A stretch of 12,441 nt of DNA from JAVMKJ01 sp031732875 (lineage in GTDB: Bacteria; Pseudomonadota; Gammaproteobacteria; Competibacterales; Competibacteraceae). Shown here piece after piece: positions 7,722 through 12,441 of the stretch (the first letter of the stretch is position 1; each line of letters opens with the position of its first letter). The stretch spans positions 1-12,441 of the forward strand of contig JAVMKL010000288.1 of the NCBI GenBank assembly GCA_031732875.1, in the 5' to 3' direction. Both the position numbers and the translations under genes were made by a program. The notes below the pieces were generated by a model that was given only the letters and a program-made list of their open reading frames with translations, made no database searches and had not been told where the DNA came from.

Positions 7722-9597
7722 GACGCGCTCCGCGTTCGGTTTGGATCGATGACTTCCGGCAGGCCGTGGGAACGAACTGGAGCCGCACCCGCAGACCACC
7801 GGCGGGTTGCGATTGCAAATCCAGGTTGCCGCCCAGGTGGCGGGCCCGCTCGCGCATGATGTTCAAACCGAAATGATAGTCGCGCTCGGGATCGGGCGGC
7901 AGTCCGACGCCGTCGTCCCGGATGTCGATGATTGCCTCGCCGTCGTCCAGGTTGTGCATCCGGACCGCGATGTGGTTGGCGCGGGCGTGCTTCACGGCGT
8001 TGTTCAAGGCCTCGCTGACGATCTGCATCACGTGGATCTGCTCGTTGGGATCGAGGGCGCAGTCCCAGTCGGCATGGTCCAGTTCGATGTTCAAACCGGC
8101 GCGGCGGCTGAATTCGCGAACCGCGTCCCGCAGGCTGTTCTCCAGCCGGGGATGCTCCATCTTCAGGCGAAAAGTGGTGATCAACTCCCGCAACTGGCGG
8201 TAGGCCCCGTTCAGACCCTCGCGCAGTTCGGCGACGATGTCGCGCACGTCGCTGGAAATTTCTGTGCCGCCCAGCAGGGTTTGCAGGCGGCTGATCTGGA
8301 TTTTCAGGTACGACAGCGATTGGGCCAGCGAATCGTGCAGTTCGCGGGCGATGGCGCCGCGCTCTTCCAGCAGTTCCAGTCGCCGGCGATGTTCGGCCTG
8401 TTCGGCGGCCCGCAGCGCGGTCGCGATGTGACGGGCCACCGTTTCCAGCAGCGGCAACTGCCAGGCGCTCCCTCCTTCGAGGCCGGGATTGCGCACCATC
8501 AGCACTCCGTACTGGTATTCCTGATCCCTGACGGGAATCGAATAGACGTCGGCGGTGTCTCCAAGCCGGTGGGTGTCGCCGTCGCCGATACAGGCCTGGC
8601 AGTTCGGTCGGCTGCAGAACGGCGGTATGATCGAAGTGCTCGCCCAGGCCGAGAATACCCGGCTGGCTTGCAGGGTGGAGGGATGTATCAGACAGAGGGT
8701 GACCGAGCCCATGCCGGTCAGCTTTTCGATTTCCGCCATCAGCGTCCGGTAGGTCACTTCGTCGGGAGCGTTTTCGCTGAGGCTGTTGGCGGTGTGATAG
8801 AGCAGTTCCAGCGAACGATTGCTGACCCGCAGCGCCTGGGTTTGTCGGTCGACCCGCGCCTCCAGGTCGGCGTAAATCGCCGACAGGTCGGCCGCCATCA
8901 GGTTGAAGGCGTGCCCCAGTTCACCCAGTTCGTCCTTGCCGACGTGGCTGGCCCGGACCGACAGATCGCCGTGCTGGGCCTTGCGCGCCAGCTCGACCAG
9001 ATCGCGCAGCGGCGCCACCACGTTGCCGTGCATCTGGTGCATGGCGGCGAAGATCAGTATCAGGATCATGAACAGGGCGATGCCCTGCACCAGCCGCAGC
9101 AGCCGAATCTTGGCCTCGGTATCCTGTTCCAGCAGCTTGACGAAGGCGTCCAGCCTGACCACGAAACTGTCCATCCGACCCAGGAAATCCGCGGAAGGTG
9201 GATTTCCAGCCGCCAGATTTTCCAGGGTATTTTCCAATGTCGGTTTCATGGTCTCGCGCCAGAACGATTCGATCGCCGTGAGCGTCTGGTTTCTGGAGTC
9301 GCTTTCGGCCTGGGAAATCGCGCCGGTCCGCCACAACTGGCCCAAACGGTGCTCGAACTCCCCGGTTTCCCGCTTCACTTCCTCGATGTGAAGGGCGTCT
9401 TTGCCGTTGGATTGCTGCAGGCGGGTGGCGATGCGGTAGGACTGCATGCGCAGCGAGCCGGCCAGATTGATCGCGGCGGCGTCGCCCTTGCTGGATTCCG
9501 CGATGAACACCGAACTGATCATGCTCAGCAGGGCCAGCAGCACGATGCCGCCCATGGTCAGGCCGCTGCGAAAGATGATGGATTCATTGATTTCCAC
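7714..9597 (-). CDS. narX: NarX-type nitrate/nitrite sensor histidine kinase
   Basis: A 627-residue inner-membrane kinase that senses periplasmic nitrate/nitrite and phosphorylates NarL. Layout: membrane segment 11-33, P-box AAAINLAGSLRMQSYR (40-55), periplasmic helical domain to about 165, second membrane segment 167-187, HAMP 188-240, coiled coil, a central GAF-like module with Cys328, Cys333 and Cys336 (FCSRPNCQACIG), a HisKA_3 domain with His421 in ARELHDSLAQSLS, and the ATPase domain with N-box SEALNNAVKH (528-537) and DDGVGLP (561-567). The P-box, Cys cluster and H-box closely match E. coli NarX as I remember it; the length is similar (E. coli about 598). The start is taken as GTG at 9597 with GGGAG 9 bases upstream. 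The longer ATG at 9750 would add 51 residues unlike any NarX N-terminus. The gene overlaps narL by 8 bases. A NarQ-like identity is less likely but not excluded. Confidence 0.9.
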   Translation of the reverse strand: MEINESIIFRSGLTMGGIVLLALLSMISSVFIAESSKGDAAAINLAGSLRMQSYRIATRLQQSNGKDALHIEEVKRETGEFEHRLGQLWRTGAISQAESDSRNQTLTAIESFWRETMKPTLENTLENLAAGNPPSADFLGRMDSFVVRLDAFVKLLEQDTEAKIRLLRLVQGIALFMILILIFAAMHQMHGNVVAPLRDLVELARKAQHGDLSVRASHVGKDELGELGHAFNLMAADLSAIYADLEARVDRQTQALRVSNRSLELLYHTANSLSENAPDEVTYRTLMAEIEKLTGMGSVTLCLIHPSTLQASRVFSAWASTSIIPPFCSRPNCQACIGDGDTHRLGDTADVYSIPVRDQEYQYGVLMVRNPGLEGGSAWQLPLLETVARHIATALRAAEQAEHRRRLELLEERGAIARELHDSLAQSLSYLKIQISRLQTLLGGTEISSDVRDIVAELREGLNGAYRQLRELITTFRLKMEHPRLENSLRDAVREFSRRAGLNIELDHADWDCALDPNEQIHVMQIVSEALNNAVKHARANHIAVRMHNLDDGEAIIDIRDDGVGLPPDPERDYHFGLNIMRERARHLGGNLDLQSQPAGGLRVRLQFVPTACRKSSIQTERGARHA

Positions 9598-9713
9598 GGG
9601 ATGGTTCTCCCAAGGACCGACTTGAGGAAACGGCAAGTTTACCGCAAGCGGTCGGCCTGGCCCGTCGAAGCAGAAAAACGGAGGGGTTTGCGAAACAGTA
9701 AAGGATTGCCCGC

Positions 9714-9745
9714 TCTCGCAATCTCCTCTCGCGGAGGGGAGGGGG
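9714..9745. other. GC-rich hairpin cluster upstream of narX
   Basis: The gap between the 57-aa gene and narX holds CTCCTCTC-GCG-GAGGGGAG (about 9723-9741, a 7 of 8 pair stem) and the inverted repeat GATTGC/GCAATC just beside it. The sequence resembles the dispersed pyrimidine/purine-rich hairpins common in gammaproteobacterial intergenic DNA. No T-run follows on either strand, so it is not a convincing intrinsic terminator. No narX promoter could be identified with confidence in this gap. Confidence 0.3.
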
Positions 9746-9823
9746 AGCACGTCATCGGCAGTTCCGCGAAGACTCTCTTCCCACCCGTGGAGGTTGGGGC
9801 AGGGGTGCTGAATGGTTCGAAGA

Positions 9824-9941
9824 AGGCCCGACCGCGGCGGGAACGGCGGGCGGCGAGGTTATTGAGTGGCGGTCCGCAACCGGCGAACCGCCGCCAGCCA
9901 TTCGCGGGCCAGTCGCTGTCGTTCCCGCCGCGGTCGGGCCT
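9824..9941. repeat. Perfect 22-bp inverted repeat spanning the end of the 57-aa gene
   Basis: Arm 1 (9824-9845) begins AGGCCCGACCGCGG and ends CGGGAACG. Arm 2 (9920-9941) is its exact reverse complement over all 22 bases, 18 of which are G or C. The 74-base loop contains the stop codon of the minus-strand 57-aa gene and a smaller hairpin GGCGGT/ACCGCC (9868-9873 and 9887-9892). Arm 2 lies inside codons 31-38 of that gene (residues QARPRRER) and arm 1 lies 14 bases after its stop. The minus-strand transcript could therefore fold its own coding end onto its 3' region. It could act as a terminator, an RNase III-type processing site or a translation control element between this gene and narX. Confidence 0.7.
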
Positions 9942-10032
9942 GAGCGGTCGCGGCGAAATAGGCGCGCATGGCTTCGAGAGCGGCTCGAGTCTGTTCCTGG
10001 GAAGCAGCGGTAGCGGAGGGTTGATGAATCAT
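9859..10032 (-). CDS. Small Arg-rich hypothetical protein (57 aa)
   Basis: The ORF has an ATG at 10032 preceded by a strong Shine-Dalgarno sequence (GAGGTG, 7 bases upstream) and ends with TAA at 9859-9861. The 57-residue product begins MIHQPSATAASQEQ and ends VRRLRTATQ. It has an Ala-rich helix-prone first half and a basic second half containing ARPRRERQRLAREW. There is no signal peptide, membrane segment or Cys pattern, and I do not recognise a family. It sits 64 bases downstream of the ribbon-helix-helix gene and 261 bases upstream of narX, all on the minus strand. A basic, probably amphipathic helical product could bind nucleic acid or a partner protein, but that is inference. The main support is the ribosome binding site and the fit between its neighbours. 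Confidence 0.55.
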   Translation of the reverse strand: MIHQPSATAASQEQTRAALEAMRAYFAATAQARPRRERQRLAREWLAAVRRLRTATQ

Positions 10033-10096
10033 GGTTGCTCACCTCGCAAAGGATGGGTATGAATGTGGATCTCGATGGCGCGTCTTTCGTGAGACC

Positions 10097-10282
10097 TCAG
10101 GTTTCCTTGCCTAGGTGCTCGAGAAAATCGCGGATGAACCGCCGCACTTCCCTGGAAGCAGTGGTATCCCTTTCCTGGCAGGCGTCGATGAATGCATCGC
10201 GCAACTCCGCCTCGATCCGGACCACCAGCTTTGCTTCCTCGTCCTTACCGGACTTTTCGGACTTCTTTTTTCTTTTTCCCAT
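10097..10282 (-). CDS. Ribbon-helix-helix DNA-binding protein (CopG/Arc type)
   Basis: A 61-residue protein with a Lys-rich N-terminal tail (MGKRKKKSEKSGKDEE) followed by the ribbon-helix-helix core. The beta strand is AKLVVRIEAEL (17-27), helix A is RDAFIDACQERD (28-39) and helix B is SREVRRFIRDFLEHL (43-57). Such proteins dimerise, place paired strands in the DNA major groove and usually repress their own promoter; many are plasmid copy-control, partition or antitoxin proteins. The ATG at 10282 is chosen because the core begins just after it; the open frame continues to 10582, but the added residues look non-coding and cross the promoter region. No clear Shine-Dalgarno sequence is visible. 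The 57-aa gene follows after 64 bases. No recognisable toxin gene lies next to it, so an antitoxin role is unsupported. Confidence 0.8.
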   Translation of the reverse strand: MGKRKKKSEKSGKDEEAKLVVRIEAELRDAFIDACQERDTTASREVRRFIRDFLEHLGKET

Positions 10283-10298
10283 TGAATGAGTTGCAATA

Positions 10299-10345
10299 AT
10301 GTATATACGATGACAATACATAGTATATATTTGCCTGGCTGTCAA
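10299..10345 (-). promoter_or_regulatory. Promoter and probable autorepression operator of the RHH gene
   Basis: On the minus strand a perfect -35 hexamer TTGACA (10340-10345) lies 17 bases before TATGTA (10317-10322), a moderate -10 box. Transcription would start near 10310, about 28 bases before the ATG. On the + strand GTATATA occurs twice as a direct repeat (10301-10307 and 10323-10329), exactly 22 bases apart, and ATGTAT/ATACAT (10299-10304 and 10316-10321) form an inverted pair. Repeats spaced by two helical turns across the -10 and start point are what a cooperative ribbon-helix-helix repressor would bind. The block is strikingly AT-rich against its surroundings. Repeats are seen; regulation is inferred. 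Confidence 0.55.
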
Positions 10346-10390
10346 CTCTCGTTCGGTTCGTCGGATGCGGGATTGGGTCGATTGCGGGAG

Positions 10391-10417
10391 AGTTATCCAC
10401 AAAAACTGTGGATAACT
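10391..10417. promoter_or_regulatory. Palindrome of two consensus DnaA boxes
   Basis: AGTTATCCACA (10391-10401) and TGTGGATAACT (10407-10417) are perfect 11-base inverted copies separated by AAAAC. Each contains the strict consensus DnaA box TTATCCACA, one per strand (10393-10401 and 10407-10415). It lies about 46 bases upstream of the -35 box of the ribbon-helix-helix gene. It could be a DnaA-controlled regulatory site or part of a replication origin. The hairpin is followed by only four T on the + strand, so a terminator is possible but weaker as an explanation. Confidence 0.7.
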
Positions 10418-10744
10418 TTTGATCCAACGGCAAATGTCGCAGTGCGATGGCTTGAAAAAACGCGAGTTTGATGCGGGATCAGCGAAGTGAGCAAAAAATG
10501 ATCGTGTGCGATTGCAGCACGGCAGGGGAGTTGCGAGGTTTCGCGGACGTGGATCGGGAACGACCGACCCGGGCGTCTTCATCCGAGGCGGGGATTGGTG
10601 TGGCTTGCGTTCCTATTCCCTTTCTCAATCGATTGTGAATCGTTGTTTCCTCTCTGTTTGCAAAGGGAGGCGAGGGGGGATGCGAACCGTGTGGGTCGAC
10701 GCAGCCGGTCGGAATTCCCCAGCGTCCCTTTTCAAAATCTCCGG
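10418..10744. other. Intergenic stretch without an identifiable gene
   Basis: This 327-base stretch lies between the DnaA-box palindrome and the glycosyltransferase stop codon. Only minor symmetry is visible: CAATCGATTG at 10626-10635 and the loose pair TCCCTTT/AAAGGGA (10617-10623 and 10662-10668). No ORF here has a credible ribosome binding site or protein-like composition, and no clear terminator for the glycosyltransferase was found. Confidence 0.4.
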
Positions 10745-11911
10745 TCAGCGGACCACGATTTGATAGACGCCCTCGGTGTAGGCCGCCACGTTGTCCCAGT
10801 TGAATTTTTCCTCGACCGCCCGGCGGCCGTTGGCGCCGAGCGCCCGGCAATGGTCGTGATCGGCCAGCAGCGAACCGATGCCGTGCGCCATTCCGCCCGG
10901 GTTGGCATCGACCAGGAAGCCGTTCACGTCGTGCCAGACGAATTCGCGGGGACCGCCGGAGGTGGTGGCCACCACCGGCTTGCCCGCCGCCCAGGCTTCG
11001 AGCACGACGATGCCGAACGGCTCGTTGCGGCTGGGCACCGCCACGATATCGCAGGCCCGCATCAGGTCGATGTACTGCCAGCGGGGCATGGTGCCGAGGA
11101 ACACGATGGCACCGGCGGCGCCCACCTCGTAGGCCCGGCGCACGACCGCCTCCTTTTCCGGCCCCTCGCCGGAAATAATGAACCGGACTTCCGGATAGGA
11201 CGCCAGAATCATCGGCACGGCCTCGACCAGCATGTCCATGCCCTTCTGCACCGTCATCCGGCCCGGTGAGAAAATGGTGGGCGCCAGCGGGCCGAAGCCG
11301 TAGCGGCCCTTGACCTCCGCCGGATTGAGGAAGCCGTCGAAGGCACGGTAGTTGACCCCGTTGGGAACGACGTGAATCTTCTCGTTCGGGACCTGATAGA
11401 TGCGGCGCAGTTCGTCGGCGAGGAAGTGGCTGACCGCGATCACGATGCTGGCGTTGTGGCAGCCGGCGGCCTCGGCGTCGCGGACCCAGCGCGCGAAACC
11501 CTCGTAGAACACGTTGCCGTCGCGGCCGTATTCGGTGGAGTGCATGGTCAGGACGCCCGGAATGCCGAAGCCATCCATCACGTATTTCATGGCGTTGGCG
11601 GCCAGCCAGTCGTGGGCGTGCACCGCTTCGAACTTGCCGATCATGGAGGTCACTTCGTGGAAACGGTGGGCCATGGCCTTGCACATGTAATCCATGCACT
11701 CGACGTCGTTTTCGCTCGATCCGTGATCGACGCGGTGGTAATGAACGCCATAGATGCAGTCATAGTAGTTCTGGTCTTCCTTGCGTCGGGTGATGATGTG
11801 GAGTTCGTGCCCGCGCCGTTGCAGACCGGCGGCGAGTTCCGTGACATGCACGCCGAGTCCTCCGGAAGAAATGGAGTGCAGAGATTCCGAGGAAAACATG
11901 GCGATACGCAT
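10745..11911 (-). CDS. GT4/GT5-like glycosyltransferase (glycogen-synthase-like)
   Basis: A 388-residue cytoplasmic GT-B retaining glycosyltransferase. The N-terminal Rossmann domain starts MRIAMFSSES and carries the sugar-nucleotide glycine loop SGGLGVHV (16-23) and HAHDWLA (98-104). The C-terminal domain has GRMTVQKGMDML (217-228) with the phosphate-contacting Arg218 and Lys223, SGEGPE (247-252) and the E-x7-E motif EPFGIVVLE (Glu297, Glu305). The GGLG and HAHDW features are shared with glycogen and starch synthases, so an ADP- or UDP-glucose donor and an alpha-glucan product are plausible. The divergent neighbour, which looks starch-binding, supports this; a role in polysaccharide or glycolipid synthesis is the alternative. 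AAGGAG 7 bases before the ATG at 11911 makes the start secure. The length is that of GT4 enzymes, shorter than classical GlgA (about 480). Confidence 0.88.
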   Translation of the reverse strand: MRIAMFSSESLHSISSGGLGVHVTELAAGLQRRGHELHIITRRKEDQNYYDCIYGVHYHRVDHGSSENDVECMDYMCKAMAHRFHEVTSMIGKFEAVHAHDWLAANAMKYVMDGFGIPGVLTMHSTEYGRDGNVFYEGFARWVRDAEAAGCHNASIVIAVSHFLADELRRIYQVPNEKIHVVPNGVNYRAFDGFLNPAEVKGRYGFGPLAPTIFSPGRMTVQKGMDMLVEAVPMILASYPEVRFIISGEGPEKEAVVRRAYEVGAAGAIVFLGTMPRWQYIDLMRACDIVAVPSRNEPFGIVVLEAWAAGKPVVATTSGGPREFVWHDVNGFLVDANPGGMAHGIGSLLADHDHCRALGANGRRAVEEKFNWDNVAAYTEGVYQIVVR

Positions 11912-12034
11912 TTGCCGACTCCTTCAGGTAAACGATCTTGTGGTTGCAAAGGGACGCGCGCCTGGCCGCCATCCTGATTGGGGGTGAAGAGCGCGCCAAC
12001 CCAAGATCAGTTTACCACTATGATGTTGCATAGC

Positions 12035-12047
12035 AGCAATTATTGCT
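12035..12047. promoter_or_regulatory. Short palindrome in the divergent AT-rich region
   Basis: AGCAAT-T-ATTGCT is a perfect 6-base inverted repeat around one base, within the AT-rich block (about 12010-12120) between the divergent glycosyltransferase and starch-binding genes. It could be an operator for either direction; the regulator is unknown. No convincing minus-strand promoter for the glycosyltransferase was found, the best -35-like hexamer being TTAACA with a poor -10 box. Confidence 0.3.
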
Positions 12048-12101
12048 AAATACTGTTAATAGCGAATCTAAATCATGGCAACATTCAAAATAAACTTTAG
12101 C

Positions 12102-12121
12102 TATAATTGAGAATCATTATC
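12102..12121 (+). promoter_or_regulatory. TATAAT promoter overlapped by a Fur-like box
   Basis: A perfect -10 hexamer TATAAT (12102-12107) is overlapped by ATAATTGAGAATCATTATC (12103-12121). The latter matches the Fur consensus GATAATGATAATCATTATC at 14 of 19 positions, including the whole right half. No good -35 box lies 16-18 bases upstream; the region around 12078-12084 reads GCAACAT. A Fur site on top of the -10 is the standard arrangement for iron repression. Downstream are a possible 25-aa ORF at 12136 and the starch-binding gene at 12360. Confidence 0.6.
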
Positions 12122-12135
12122 ATCGGGGCATCGCC

Positions 12136-12213
12136 ATGAAGTATCCGCACGAAAAGGTTTGGGAGTTCATCCGTCGAAGGCAGGATGCGGGCGTTCCCGC
12201 CGTCTATGCCTGA
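12136..12213 (+). CDS. Possible 25-aa leader or small ORF after the Fur-like box
   Basis: ATG at 12136 opens a 25-codon frame (MKYPHEKVWEFIRRRQDAG, then VPAVYA) ending in TGA at 12211-12213. It begins 15 bases after the Fur-like box and is the first ORF of any transcript from that promoter. There is no strong Shine-Dalgarno sequence (CGGGGCAT lies upstream). The peptide has a helix-like basic middle and could be a genuine small protein, a leader peptide or the stub of a decayed gene. The frame after the stop reads on for about 40 codons without clear protein character. I recognise no family. Confidence 0.3.
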   Translation: MKYPHEKVWEFIRRRQDAGVPAVYA

Positions 12214-12359
12214 AACCGTCTTCCTGCTTGCCATTCAGTATTTTTGCACTACCGTTTTTCCGAACGGCCGCTGGATGATGTCCGGCGTGCCGCACCCCGG
12301 ACTGGACCCCGTTCCCCGGGATCACCCTATCGTTGTTAACGCCGCCCGGAATCCTGCCA
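12214..12359 (+). other. Leader region before the partial starch-binding gene
   Basis: No gene is supported here. A 5-base hairpin GCGGG-CGTT-CCCGC (12187-12200) lies just before it, and GTCCGG/CCGGAC (12280-12285 and 12297-12302) gives another short stem. If transcription begins at the Fur-like promoter, the untranslated leader of the downstream gene would be roughly 240 bases, long enough for structure-based control. No known riboswitch was recognised. Confidence 0.3.
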
Positions 12360-12441
12360 ATGACCGAACTCGTCGTGTACTTCAATAAACCCGCCTACTG
12401 GGCGGACACCGTTCACATCCACTACTGGGATACCCGGCCGG
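12360..12441 (+). CDS. Start of a starch-binding (CBM25/26-like) protein, partial
   Basis: The frame opens at ATG 12360 (MTELVVYFNKPAYWADTVHI, continuing HYWDTRP) and runs off the window after 27 codons. The pattern of a beta strand VVYFNKP, an aromatic Trp, and then VHIHYWD resembles the first strands of CBM25/CBM26 starch-binding modules, in which Trp and Tyr side chains stack on maltooligosaccharides. No signal peptide precedes it, so an intracellular glycogen-acting protein is plausible, for example an amylase-family enzyme or a stand-alone binding module. It is divergent from the glycosyltransferase gene, 448 bases apart, which supports an alpha-glucan context. The Shine-Dalgarno sequence is weak (CCGGAA about 7 bases upstream). 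The rest of the gene lies outside the window. Confidence 0.55.
   Translation, partial: MTELVVYFNKPAYWADTVHIHYWDTRP

Noticed and set aside
9598..9750. N-terminal extension of NarX to an ATG at 9750
   Set aside because: The added 51 residues are Pro-rich and unlike NarX, while GTG at 9597 has a well-spaced GGGAG and places the membrane segment at the N-terminus.
9752..10042. 96-codon - strand frame over the 57-aa gene
   Set aside because: It is Ser/Pro/Arg-rich with no family features; the overlapping 57-aa frame starts at the ATG that the strong Shine-Dalgarno sequence serves.
7807..10062. 751-codon open frame on the + strand opposite narX
   Set aside because: It mirrors narX and crosses several other features; the composition is Gln/Arg/Gly-rich and lacks motifs.
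10283..10582. Upstream extension of the RHH protein to 161 residues
   Set aside because: The extra 100 residues would cover the promoter repeats and the DnaA palindrome and show no protein-like pattern; the RHH fold is complete from 10282.
10479..11699. 406-codon - strand frame overlapping the glycosyltransferase
   Set aside because: It is in a different frame of the same strand as a motif-rich glycosyltransferase and its translation is low-complexity Arg/Gly-rich.
12185..12388. 67-codon + strand frame across the start of the starch-binding gene
   Set aside because: It runs through the leader and the first codons of the partial gene in another frame and has no ribosome binding site or recognisable pattern.

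Overview
The window looks like high-GC proteobacterial DNA, most likely gammaproteobacterial. The grounds are a NarX/NarL pair close to the E. coli type, a KimA/YdaO-type potassium permease, a PAS-GGDEF-EAL protein and a Fur-type operator. A Competibacter-like or purple-sulfur-type gammaproteobacterium would fit, but nothing here settles the genus. No tRNA, rRNA, CRISPR array or complete transposon was seen.

Left end (1-1722): a plasmid-type replicon. Direct repeats (iterons) start at base 1, an AT-rich patch follows, and a second repeat group ends in a perfect 12-bp inverted repeat just before a Rep_3-family initiator gene. This is the usual layout of an iteron-controlled, self-repressing replicon. 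The window may therefore be plasmid, chromid or an integrated plasmid. No partition or mobilisation genes are visible.

1762-5018 (+ strand): a membrane-bound PAS-PAS-GGDEF-EAL cyclic-di-GMP protein starts 39 bases after rep, followed by a small alpha/beta hydrolase. The hydrolase stop codon overlaps the stop of the convergent permease gene.

5015-10282 (- strand): read in transcription order this is a 61-aa ribbon-helix-helix regulator, a 57-aa Arg-rich small protein, the sensor kinase NarX (GTG start), its response regulator NarL (8-base overlap) and a KimA-like potassium permease. The pair should sense nitrate/nitrite and control transcription of respiratory genes, none of which lie in the window. 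A perfect 22-bp inverted repeat straddles the end of the 57-aa gene. Upstream of the ribbon-helix-helix gene are an AT-rich promoter/operator and a perfect palindrome of two consensus DnaA boxes.

Right end (10745-12441): a GT4/GT5-like glycosyltransferase on the - strand, a 448-base AT-rich divergent region with a TATAAT box overlapped by a Fur-like operator and a possible 25-aa ORF, and the first 27 codons of a protein resembling a starch-binding (CBM25/26-type) module. The last two genes suggest alpha-glucan (glycogen/starch) metabolism.
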